Origin: an uncultured Bradyrhizobium sp.
GTDB taxonomy: Bacteria > Pseudomonadota > Alphaproteobacteria > Rhizobiales > Xanthobacteraceae
Assembly: GCF_936928535.1 (NCBI RefSeq)
Contig: NZ_CAKZHY010000092.1
Span: 1 to 64,000 of the forward strand
Length of the DNA stretch: 64,000 bases
Direction: 5' to 3'
Shown here in pieces: positions 46,159-53,971 of the stretch. The notes beneath the pieces are model-generated. The model did not search any database. It was given only the letters and a program-made list of their open reading frames with translations, and was not told the origin of the DNA. Position numbers and translations under genes: made by a program. Positions within the stretch are counted from its first letter, which is position 1; each line of letters opens with the position of its first letter.

Positions 46159-47222
46159 ATGCAGTGGAAGAGGGCGATCTGATCGTCCGTCGCGAGGATG
46201 CGGCGGGCGTGATCCGCCTCAACCGCCCAAAGGCGATCAACGCCATGACGCTGGAGATGTCCGAGGGTATCGACGCGGCGCTCGATCGCTTCGAGACCGA
46301 TCCTGAAGTTGCCGTCATCATTCTGGAAGGCGCGGGCGAGCGTGGCCTTTGTGCCGGCGGTGACATCCGCGGCCTCTGGGAGAGCTCGCGCGAAGGCGGC
46401 GATCTCGGCGCTCGGTTCTGGCGCCAGGAATACGTCATGAACGCGCGGATCGCGAAGTATCCGAAACCGTATGTCGCATTCATGGACGGTCTGGTGATGG
46501 GCGGCGGCGTTGGGCTTTCGGGCCATGCCAGCCACCGTGTCGTGACCGATCGCACCAAGCTGGCCATGCCCGAGGTAGGGCTCGGCTTCTTCCCCGATGT
46601 CGGCGGCACCTGGCTGCTGTCGCGCTCGCCCGGCGAGATCGGTACCTATTTTGGTCTCACCGGCCAGACCATGAATGGCCCGGATGCGATCCACGCCAAG
46701 TTCGCGGACGCCGAGGTGCCGGCTGCAAAGTGGCTGGAGCTGCGCGAGGCGCTGACCAAGGTTCGCCCTGGCGTGACAGCATCCGACGTCACCAAGCTGA
46801 TCAACGATTTTGCCACTGGCGAGACCGCAGGGCCCGTGGCCGCAAAAGAGCCGCTCATCGATGCCCTGTTCGGCTTCGACCGCATGGAAGACATTTTCGC
46901 CGCGCTCAAGCGCGACGGCTCGGAGTTCGCGCTGGCGACGCTGAAGGCACTCAACGAAAAATCGCCGCGTGGCATGGTGGTGACGCTGAAGCTGCTGAGG
47001 CTCGCGCGAACCGCGTTGAGCCTGGAAGAGTGCCTGGTGCGCGAATATCGCGCCGCCTGCGAAGTTTTTCGCAGCGACGATTTCCGCGAGGGGGTGCGCG
47101 CCGCCGTGATCGACAAGGATCGCAATCCGACCTGGTCGCCGCCGCGGGTCGAGGACGTGACGCAAGAGATGCTGGCGCCGTATCTGGCCGAGATCGGCCC
47201 TGACGAGCTCAAGTTCAACTAA
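46155..47222 (+). CDS. 3-hydroxyisobutyryl-CoA hydrolase / enoyl-CoA hydratase family
   Basis: Crotonase-fold protein of 355 residues, the length of HIBYL-CoA hydrolases. The N-terminal region has RPKAINAMTLEM, the oxyanion region CAGGDIRGLWE at about 63-73, the MGGGVGLSGHASHRVV helix near 115, and ALPEVGLGFFPDVG-like AMPEVGLGFFPDVGGTWLLS, which is characteristic. The ATG overlaps the acyl-CoA dehydrogenase stop. In the valine route it frees 3-hydroxyisobutyrate, which the next gene product, mmsB, oxidises. Confidence 0.88.
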   Translation: MNAVEEGDLIVRREDAAGVIRLNRPKAINAMTLEMSEGIDAALDRFETDPEVAVIILEGAGERGLCAGGDIRGLWESSREGGDLGARFWRQEYVMNARIAKYPKPYVAFMDGLVMGGGVGLSGHASHRVVTDRTKLAMPEVGLGFFPDVGGTWLLSRSPGEIGTYFGLTGQTMNGPDAIHAKFADAEVPAAKWLELREALTKVRPGVTASDVTKLINDFATGETAGPVAAKEPLIDALFGFDRMEDIFAALKRDGSEFALATLKALNEKSPRGMVVTLKLLRLARTALSLEECLVREYRAACEVFRSDDFREGVRAAVIDKDRNPTWSPPRVEDVTQEMLAPYLAEIGPDELKFN

Positions 47223-47247
47223 CAACGTTCAAGCGGAGGAAATAACA

Positions 47248-48138
47248 ATGGCCACGATCGCATTCATCGGTCTCGGCAACATGGGTGGCCCGATGGCTGC
47301 CAATCTCGTCAAGGCCGGCCACAAGGTGGTGGCGTTCGATCTCGTCGAGGCCTCCCGCAATCACGCCAAGGCCGACGGTGCCGGCATCGCCGACAGTGCA
47401 ACGGCTGCGGTGAAAGGCGCCGACGTCGTCGTCACCATGCTCCCCGCAGGCAAGCATGTGCTCGGCGTCTGGAACGAGGTCGTTCCTGCGATGACCAAGG
47501 GCGCGCTGATCATCGACAGCTCCACCATCGACGTCGAGAGCGCGAGGGCCGCTCATGTGCTCGCCGCCAAGAACGGCGTGCTCTCGGTCGATGCACCGGT
47601 CTCCGGCGGTACCGGCGGTGCCAAGGGCGCCACGCTCACCTTCATGTGCGGTGGCGAGGAGGGCGCGTTCGCGGCAGCCAAGCCCGTGCTGGAGAAGATG
47701 GGCAAGAAGATCGTGCATTGTGGCGGCAGCGGCGCAGGGCAGGCGGCCAAGATCTGCAACAACATGATCCTCGGTATTTCCATGATCGCGGTGAGCGAGG
47801 CGTTTGCGTTGGCTGAGAAGCTCGGCCTCTCGCATCAGGCGCTGTTCGATGTCGCCTCGACCTCGTCGGGCCAGTGCTGGTCGCTGACGACCTATTGCCC
47901 GGTTCCGGGCCCGGTGCCGACGTCCCCCGCCAATAACGACTATAAGCCGGGCTTCGCCTCGGCGCTGATGGTGAAGGACCTGACCCTGGCGCAGGACGCC
48001 GCGAAGGCCGCGGGCGCCGCTACGCCGCTCGGCAAGCATGCGCAGGAGATCTATCAGTCTTTCGACGCAGCCGGCCAGGGCGGGGTGGATTTTTCCGGAA
48101 TTATCAAGCACGTTAGGGGGCTAGCCGGGAAAGCCTAA
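47248..48138 (+). CDS. mmsB: 3-hydroxyisobutyrate dehydrogenase
   Basis: 296 residues; oxidises 3-hydroxyisobutyrate to methylmalonate semialdehyde with NAD. The cofactor loop GLGNMGGPMAANL is at residues 8-20, the substrate motif DAPVSGGTGGAKGATLTFM at about 116-134, and the catalytic lysine in GAGQAAKICNNMI near 171. It follows the hydrolase gene and precedes an acyl-CoA synthetase gene whose ATG overlaps its stop by one base. Together with mmsA it closes the valine pathway. Confidence 0.92.
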   Translation: MATIAFIGLGNMGGPMAANLVKAGHKVVAFDLVEASRNHAKADGAGIADSATAAVKGADVVVTMLPAGKHVLGVWNEVVPAMTKGALIIDSSTIDVESARAAHVLAAKNGVLSVDAPVSGGTGGAKGATLTFMCGGEEGAFAAAKPVLEKMGKKIVHCGGSGAGQAAKICNNMILGISMIAVSEAFALAEKLGLSHQALFDVASTSSGQCWSLTTYCPVPGPVPTSPANNDYKPGFASALMVKDLTLAQDAAKAAGAATPLGKHAQEIYQSFDAAGQGGVDFSGIIKHVRGLAGKA

Positions 48139-49856
48139 TGACGACATTTCAGGACGCGCGCGCGTTTCTGCTTCACAACCGCACGGATTACGAGACAGCG
48201 GTCCGGGATTTCCGCTGGCCTGATCCTGCCCCCTTCAATTGGGCGCTCGACTGGTTCGACGCCGAGCTGGCGACGAACGCGGAGAGCAAGGACCGGCCCG
48301 CGCTCTGGATTGTCGATGCTGCGCAGGACAAGCAGACCAAGCTATCCTTCGCGGCGCTCTCCAGGCGCTCCAATCAGGTGGCCAACTTCCTTCGCGCGCA
48401 GGGCCTGAAGCGCGGCGATCATCTCCTGCTGTTGCTCGGCAATGTGGTTCCGCTGTGGGAGACTATGCTCGCGGCGATCAAGCTCGGCGTCGTCGTGATC
48501 CCAGCAACCACGCTGCTCACCGCCGACGAGCTGCGCGATCGACTCGATCGCGGCAGAGCGAAGGCGGTTGTTGCCGCAGAGGATCAGGTTGCGAAATTCG
48601 CAAGCCTTGGTGCCGAGAACATCGTTCGCATCGTGGTCGGCACGGCCTCCGACGGTTGGCTCGCCTACGACGAAGCGACGAGCACGCCTGAGAGTTTCGC
48701 CCCCGACGGCCCGACCAAGGCCGACGACCCGATGCTGCTCTATTTCACCTCGGGCACGACGGCAAAGCCAAAGCTCGTCCGGCACAGCCAGCGCAGCTAT
48801 CCGGTCGGTCATCTCTCCACCATGTACTGGATCGGGCTGATGCCCGGCGACGTTCATCTCAACATCTCCTCGCCGGGCTGGGCCAAGCACGCCTGGAGCT
48901 GCTTTTTCGCGCCGTGGAATGCGGGTGCGACCGTGTTCGTGGTCAACCAGCCGCGCTTCGACGCCAAAGGCCTGCTCGCCACCATCGGCCGCTGCGGTGT
49001 CACGACGTTGTGCGCGCCACCGACGGTGTGGCGGCTGTTCATCCAGGAGAACCTGGCCGCGTTCAAGGTGGCCTTGCGCGAAGTCTGCGGCGCCGGCGAG
49101 CCGCTCAATCCAGAGGTGATCGACCAGGTGCAGGCCGCCTGGGGCCTCACGATCAGAGACGGCTATGGCCAGACTGAAACCACGGCGCTTGCCGGCAATT
49201 CGCCTGGGCAGAAGATCAAGGTCGGCTCGATGGGCCGGCCGCTGCCGGGCTACCGCGTGCAAGTCACCGACGCCGACGGCCATCCGGCCAAGGAGGGCGA
49301 GGTCGCGTTGCTGCTCGGCGCTGACAGGCCGGCCGGCCTGATGCAGGGCTATCAGGGCGACGACGGCAAGCTGTCGGGCGCCGAAGGCGAGCTCTATCGC
49401 AGCGGCGACGTCGTATTCGAAGACGATGACGGCTATCTCACCTTCGTCGGCCGCTCCGACGACGTGTTCAAATCCTCCGACTACCGCATCAGCCCGTTCG
49501 AGCTCGAGAGCGTGCTGCTCGAGCACGAGCTCGTTGCCGAAGCCGCGGTGGTGCCGAGCCCCGATCCCATCAGGCTCGCGATCCCCAAGGCCTTCGTGCT
49601 GCTGACCTCGGGCGCCGAGCGGACGCCCGAGACCGCGCTGTCCATCTTTAGGCATCTGCACACGCGGCTGGCGCCGTTCAAGCGGATCCGCCGCCTCGAA
49701 ATCGTCACCGAGCTGCCGAAGACGATCTCTGGCAAGATCCGCCGCGTGCAGCTACGACGGCTCGAGCGCGACAATGATCGCAACGATCCGCTGCGCGGCC
49801 GGGAATTCCGTGAGGAGGATTTTCCGGAGCTGCCGAAAACAAGAAGTGAGAGCTAA
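48138..49856 (+). CDS. AMP-dependent acyl-CoA synthetase
   Basis: ANL-superfamily ligase of 572 residues, activating a carboxylic acid as acyl-AMP and then acyl-CoA. The P-loop YFTSGTTAKPKLVRHSQRS is at about residue 201, the GYGQTETTAL motif at about 343, and the hinge region YLTFVGRSDDVFKSSDYR near 433; the final lysine in TISGKIRRVQL is present. It resembles the medium-chain/AcsM-like branch. Linked to mmsB by a one-base overlap, so probably activates isobutyrate or another branched acid for this operon. GTG of maoC follows directly. Confidence 0.88.
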   Translation: MTTFQDARAFLLHNRTDYETAVRDFRWPDPAPFNWALDWFDAELATNAESKDRPALWIVDAAQDKQTKLSFAALSRRSNQVANFLRAQGLKRGDHLLLLLGNVVPLWETMLAAIKLGVVVIPATTLLTADELRDRLDRGRAKAVVAAEDQVAKFASLGAENIVRIVVGTASDGWLAYDEATSTPESFAPDGPTKADDPMLLYFTSGTTAKPKLVRHSQRSYPVGHLSTMYWIGLMPGDVHLNISSPGWAKHAWSCFFAPWNAGATVFVVNQPRFDAKGLLATIGRCGVTTLCAPPTVWRLFIQENLAAFKVALREVCGAGEPLNPEVIDQVQAAWGLTIRDGYGQTETTALAGNSPGQKIKVGSMGRPLPGYRVQVTDADGHPAKEGEVALLLGADRPAGLMQGYQGDDGKLSGAEGELYRSGDVVFEDDDGYLTFVGRSDDVFKSSDYRISPFELESVLLEHELVAEAAVVPSPDPIRLAIPKAFVLLTSGAERTPETALSIFRHLHTRLAPFKRIRRLEIVTELPKTISGKIRRVQLRRLERDNDRNDPLRGREFREEDFPELPKTRSES

Positions 49857-50336
49857 GTGAATCAAATCTGGAAGAAGCCGCCGATCACGCTGGAGGCCTA
49901 TCAAGCCATGGTCGGCAAGGAGATCGGCGTGTCGTCCTGGCACCTGATCGACCAGCCCCGCATCGACACCTATGCCGACGTCACCGAGGATCATCAGTTC
50001 ATCCACGTTGATCCCGAGCGCGCCAAGAAGGAAACCGCCTTCGGCACGACCATCGCGCACGGCTTCCTGACGATGTCGATGATGTCAGTGATGTCTTATG
50101 AGGTGATGCCGGCGATCGCAGGCACCACGATGGGCGTCAATTACGGCTTCGACAAGCTGCGTTTCATCTCGCCGGTGCGCTCGGGCAAACGCATTCGCGG
50201 CCGTTTCGTGCTGGCCGAAGCCAAGCTGCGCAAGCCCAACGAATTGCAGTCTCGCACCAATGTCACCGTGGAGATCGAGGGCGAGGACAGGCCCGCTCTG
50301 GTCGCGGATTGGCTCGGGTTGATCTATTTCGCGTGA
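49857..50336 (+). CDS. MaoC-family hot-dog hydratase
   Basis: 159 residues, R-specific enoyl-CoA hydratase fold. The hydratase motif YADVTEDHQFIHVDPERAKK, with the catalytic Asp and His, is at about residues 39-58, and IAHGFLTMSMMS follows. The start is GTG at 49857, directly after the TAA of the synthetase gene. It could hydrate enoyl-CoA in the same degradation route, possibly with the SDR downstream. A long intergenic repeat follows. Confidence 0.88.
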   Translation: MNQIWKKPPITLEAYQAMVGKEIGVSSWHLIDQPRIDTYADVTEDHQFIHVDPERAKKETAFGTTIAHGFLTMSMMSVMSYEVMPAIAGTTMGVNYGFDKLRFISPVRSGKRIRGRFVLAEAKLRKPNELQSRTNVTVEIEGEDRPALVADWLGLIYFA

Positions 50337-50408
50337 GTTGAGCCGCCATGGCCGGGCTTGACCCGGCAATCCATCGCTGCTCAAAAGCCTATCATTTGGT
50401 GCGCTCGA

Positions 50409-50542
50409 ACCCTCTCCCCTTGTGGGAGAGGGTGGCTTCGCGAAAGCGAAGCCGGGTGAGGGGTCTCTCTCCGCGAGCACATCTGTGGAGAGAGACCCCT
50501 CATCCGGCGCTTCGCGCCACCTTCTCCCACAAGGGGAGAAGG
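50409..50542. repeat. Long palindrome with CTCTCCCC / GGGGAGA arms
   Basis: Arms CCCTCTCCCCTTGTGGGAGAG and CTTCTCCCACAAGGGGAGAAG lie at the two ends, and the middle has GGCTTCGCG/GCGAAGCC and GTCTCTCTCC/GGAGAGAGAC. It occupies most of the gap between the maoC and SDR genes, preceded by a short GCCGGG/CCCGGC hairpin. Widespread in Rhizobiales. Confidence 0.8.
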
Positions 50543-50565
50543 AAGAAGAAGCAGGAATTTTATCA

Positions 50566-51483
50566 ATGGCAATCAGGTTCGACGGACGCGTGGCCATCGT
50601 CACCGGCGCGGGCAATGGTCTCGGAAAGGCCCATGCGCTGGGCCTTGCCAGCCGGGGTGCCAAAGTCGTGGTCAACGATTTCGGCGGCGCGCGCGACGGC
50701 ACGGGCGCCTCGCTCTCGCCGGCCGAAGCCGTGGTCGAGGAGATCCGTAAGGCCGGCGGCACCGCCATGGCTGACGGCGCCGACGTCTCGAATTTCGAGC
50801 AGGTCACCGCGATGGTCGAGCGCGCCACCAAGGAGTGGGGCAGCGTCGACATCATGTGCGCCAATGCGGGCATCCTGCGCGACAAGTCGTTCGGCAAGAT
50901 GGAAGCGGCCGACTTCCAGAAAGTGCTCGACGTGCATCTGGTCGGCACCTTCTACTGCTGCAAGGCGGTGTGGGCCGGCATGCGCGATCGCAATTACGGT
51001 CGCATCGTGTTGACGACCTCGTCGTCCGGCCTCTACGGCAATTTCGGCCAGGCCAATTACGGCGCGGCGAAGTCAGGCATGGTCGGCCTGATGAATGTGC
51101 TGGCGGAAGAGGGCCGCAAGAACAACATCCGCATCAATATCATCTCGCCGACAGCGGCGACCCGCATGACCGAAGAGTTGCTGCCGCCGCAGGCGCTGCA
51201 GTTGATGAAACCGAACGCGATCACGCCCGCGGTCGAGTACATGCTGAGCGAGGACGCGCCGACCCGCACCATCATGGGCGCCGGTGCCGGCTCCTTCGCC
51301 GTGATCAAGATCATCGAGAGTGAAGGCATCAACTTGCCGGAAGCCGAATGGACGCCGGACGCGATCGCCGCGCATTTCGCCGAGATCAGCGACATGTCGA
51401 AGGCCAAGGCGCTCGCCGGTGCGTTCGAGCAGACGCAGAAATACGTCGCGCAGGCAGCGTCACGGGCGGGGATCAAGCTCTGA
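50566..51483 (+). CDS. SDR-family 3-hydroxyacyl-CoA dehydrogenase-like enzyme
   Basis: 305 residues, of the type found in the dehydrogenase part of peroxisomal multifunctional enzyme 2. Cofactor loop GAGNGLGKAHA at about residues 13-23, D at the end of beta-2 (VVVND, residue 36) for NAD, and catalytic residues S in TTSSSGLYG, Y and K in QANYGAAKSG near 165-169. ATG at 50566 lies beyond the repeat element. Position suggests oxidation of a 3-hydroxyacyl-CoA from the MaoC hydratase, the R-route of beta-oxidation. Confidence 0.87.
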   Translation: MAIRFDGRVAIVTGAGNGLGKAHALGLASRGAKVVVNDFGGARDGTGASLSPAEAVVEEIRKAGGTAMADGADVSNFEQVTAMVERATKEWGSVDIMCANAGILRDKSFGKMEAADFQKVLDVHLVGTFYCCKAVWAGMRDRNYGRIVLTTSSSGLYGNFGQANYGAAKSGMVGLMNVLAEEGRKNNIRINIISPTAATRMTEELLPPQALQLMKPNAITPAVEYMLSEDAPTRTIMGAGAGSFAVIKIIESEGINLPEAEWTPDAIAAHFAEISDMSKAKALAGAFEQTQKYVAQAASRAGIKL

Positions 51484-52700
51484 GTGACGTCGCCGTCATC
51501 GGTGCCGGTCCCGCCGGGCTGATGGCGGCGGAGATGCTGGCGCAAGGCGGCGCCAGCGTCACCGTCTACGATGCCATGCCGTCGGCGGGGCGCAAATTTC
51601 TGATGGCGGGCCGGGGCGGGCTCAATCTCACCCACAGCGAGCCGCTGGCGGATTTCCTCCCCCGCTACCGCGAAGCAATGCCGCATCTGCGGGCTGCGGT
51701 CGAAGCGTTTCCGCCGGATGCACTGCGTGACTGGAGCGAGGGCCTGGGGCAGCTGACCTTCGTCGGCAGCAGCGGACGGGTATTTCCAAAGACCTTCAAG
51801 GCGTCGCCCTTGCTGCGCGCCTGGCTGCGACGGCTTGATGCATCAGGCGTGCAATTCGCATTCCGGCATCGCTGGACGGGATGGGACGCCCAGGGGCGAC
51901 TCGAATTTCAAACGCCCAATGGCCAGCTTGCGATCGTGGCCGGCGCAACCGTGCTCGCGCTCGGCGGCGCGAGCTGGCCGCGGCTCGGCTCGGACGGTGC
52001 GTGGGTCGATCGGCTTGTCGCGAAGGGCGTTGCCATCTCAAAACTTCGGCCGGCCAATTCCTGTTTCACGGTCGCGTGGTCCGACGTGTTTCGGGATCGG
52101 TTCGAAGGCCAGCCGCTCAAAGGCGTGGCGCTGACGATCGGTCCGCACACCGTGCGCGGGGAGGCCATGATCACGCGCACCGGCATCGAAGGCGGTGCGA
52201 TCTACGCACTGTCGGCGGAGCTGCGTGAAGCGGTGCTGGGGATAGGCGAGGCAACGTTGACGATCGCGTTGCGGCCTGATCTCAACAGGGCAACGCTGAC
52301 AACGCGCCTGTCAGGTAACCGCGGCAAGCAGTCGCTGGCAAATTTCCTGCGCAAGGCGGCGCAGGTGTCGCCGGTCGGCATCGGCCTGATGCAGGAGGCG
52401 GCCATCGCCTCCGGCCGGCCGCTGGCCGCGTTTTCGCCGACGGAGCTCGCGCATCTGGTGAACGCGATTCCGGTCCGGCTCACAGGCGTCGCCCCGATCG
52501 AACGCGCGATCTCGACTGCAGGAGGCGTGATGTTCGATGAGCTCGACGAGCACTTCATGCTGCGCAAGCTGCCCGGCGTGTTCGCGGCCGGCGAGATGCT
52601 GGACTGGGAGGCGCCGACCGGCGGGTACTTGCTGCAAGCGTCGTTCGCGACCGGTGCGGCAGCAGGGCGGGGCGTGCTCGCGTGGCTGAAGCGTTCTTAG
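51480..52700 (+). CDS. TIGR03862-type FAD-dependent oxidoreductase, apparent CTG start
   Basis: HI0933/BaiN-like flavoprotein of 406 residues if started at CTG 51480. The Rossmann motif VAVIGAGPAGLMAAEML begins three residues after that start. PSAGRKFLMAGRGGLNLTHS and LALGGASWPRLGSDG are typical. No ATG, GTG or TTG occurs in frame between 51348 and the Rossmann motif; the ATG at 51348 would make an unconserved 44-residue leader. CTG overlaps the SDR stop as CTGA, and GCGGGG lies eight bases upstream. Function is poorly known in this family. Confidence 0.82.
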   Translation: MSDVAVIGAGPAGLMAAEMLAQGGASVTVYDAMPSAGRKFLMAGRGGLNLTHSEPLADFLPRYREAMPHLRAAVEAFPPDALRDWSEGLGQLTFVGSSGRVFPKTFKASPLLRAWLRRLDASGVQFAFRHRWTGWDAQGRLEFQTPNGQLAIVAGATVLALGGASWPRLGSDGAWVDRLVAKGVAISKLRPANSCFTVAWSDVFRDRFEGQPLKGVALTIGPHTVRGEAMITRTGIEGGAIYALSAELREAVLGIGEATLTIALRPDLNRATLTTRLSGNRGKQSLANFLRKAAQVSPVGIGLMQEAAIASGRPLAAFSPTELAHLVNAIPVRLTGVAPIERAISTAGGVMFDELDEHFMLRKLPGVFAAGEMLDWEAPTGGYLLQASFATGAAAGRGVLAWLKRS

Positions 52701-52709
52701 AACGCCGCC

Positions 52710-52858
52710 GCCCTTCGAGGGCCGCTGAAGAAGCGGCCACCTCAGGGTGACGGCTTTGAGAGCGCCGTCGTGTCACTCCGAGGACCATTTCAAGAGAGCG
52801 TCATCCTGAGGTGCGAGTGGCGCGATGCAAAGCATCGCGCCGGGAGCCTCGAAGGATG
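52710..52858. repeat. Palindromic repeat with CCTCGAAGGATG-type end
   Basis: Between the flavoprotein and the convergent aldolase gene, a stretch begins TTCGAGGGCCGCTGAAGAAG and ends GAGCCTCGAAGGATGC, with arms GGCGCGATGC/GCATCGCGCC, GTGACG/CGTCA-type pairs and GGCCGCT/AGCGGCC. It probably separates and terminates two convergent genes. Boundaries approximate. Confidence 0.6.
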
Positions 52859-52888
52859 CGCGGGCGCTCGACGCCTACGGCTTCGCGC

Positions 52889-53968
52889 CTAACGCAGTTT
52901 CCCCCGCGCCGCCACCGGCAGCGTGCCGATGATTTCCTCGCCGCGGACCATCAACACCTCGTCCATCATGTTGACAACGACACACACATGGTTCGGCACG
53001 ATGCGGACGACGTCGCCGACATTGGGCCGCGTGTTGCTGCGGGAGAGGTCGAGGAAGCCGTGCTCCTCGGCGAACTTCGCGATTCTGGCTTCGGGGTGCT
53101 CCAGAATGAGGCCGTGGCCATCGAGCCCGCCGGTATCCGATGTCAGCGTCTTTGAACCGGCGTCGAGAATGCCGCGCTCGGGCGCGGCACGGCTCACCAC
53201 TGTCGAATAGATATGCAGCGCGCAATCGTCCCAGGTGGCGACGCCGGCGCCGACCTGCATGCGGTCGTTGTAGATATAGGTGCCGAAGCGATGCTCGGTG
53301 CCGCCCTTGAGCTTGCCGATGTTGACGAGGTTGGGCGTGCCGCCGGTCGAGACGATTTTCGCATCGAGCCCGTGCGCGCGCACGCCGGCCAGCGCTTCGT
53401 CGTAGAATTTCTGCGCGTCAGCCCAGCCGGTCTCGGTCGGGTACAACATGAAGCCGGCGAACTCGAGCCCCTTTGATGCAGCGATCTCGCGCGCCAGCGC
53501 GATCGCTTCGGCCGGCGTCTCCACGCCCGCGCGTTTGCGCCCGGTGTCGCATTCGACCACGACCGAGAGCGGACGGCCCGAAACTTCGGCGGCCTTCGGC
53601 AAGCCCGCAACGACCGTCGAATTATCGGCGGCAACCGTCATCCTGGTCTTGGCATTGAGCGCGCCGAGCCGCGCCATCTTCTCTTCGCCCAGGAGATTGT
53701 AGCTGATCAGGATGTCGTCGATGCCGGCATTGGCCATGATCTCGGCCTCACCGATCTTCTGGCAGGTGATGCCCTTTGCGCCGGCCGCGACCTGCATCCT
53801 GGCGATGGTCGGGTTCTTGTGCGTCTTGATGTGCGGACGGTTGGCAATGCCGGCATCATCACAGGCCTTCTGGATCCGCGCGATGTTGCGCTCGACCTTG
53901 TCCATGTCGATGACGGCGCAGGGGGTGCCGTATTCACGGGCAATCTTGGCGGCGAGAGTCGTTGTCAT
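52889..53968 (-). CDS. D-threonine aldolase-like PLP enzyme (DSD1/alanine-racemase fold)
   Basis: 359 residues. The N-terminal TIM barrel has IDMDKVERNIARIQKA near 18 and the PLP lysine in RPHIKTHKNP at about residue 49. The C-terminal domain holds the metal-binding His/Cys region of D-serine dehydratase/D-threonine aldolases, visible in VRIVPNHVCVVVNMMDEVLM. It should cleave or dehydrate a D-3-hydroxyamino acid. The uup gene lies 3 bp upstream, on the same strand, so co-transcription is possible. Confidence 0.87.
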   Translation of the reverse strand: MTTTLAAKIAREYGTPCAVIDMDKVERNIARIQKACDDAGIANRPHIKTHKNPTIARMQVAAGAKGITCQKIGEAEIMANAGIDDILISYNLLGEEKMARLGALNAKTRMTVAADNSTVVAGLPKAAEVSGRPLSVVVECDTGRKRAGVETPAEAIALAREIAASKGLEFAGFMLYPTETGWADAQKFYDEALAGVRAHGLDAKIVSTGGTPNLVNIGKLKGGTEHRFGTYIYNDRMQVGAGVATWDDCALHIYSTVVSRAAPERGILDAGSKTLTSDTGGLDGHGLILEHPEARIAKFAEEHGFLDLSRSNTRPNVGDVVRIVPNHVCVVVNMMDEVLMVRGEEIIGTLPVAARGKLR

Positions 53969-53971
53969 GGG

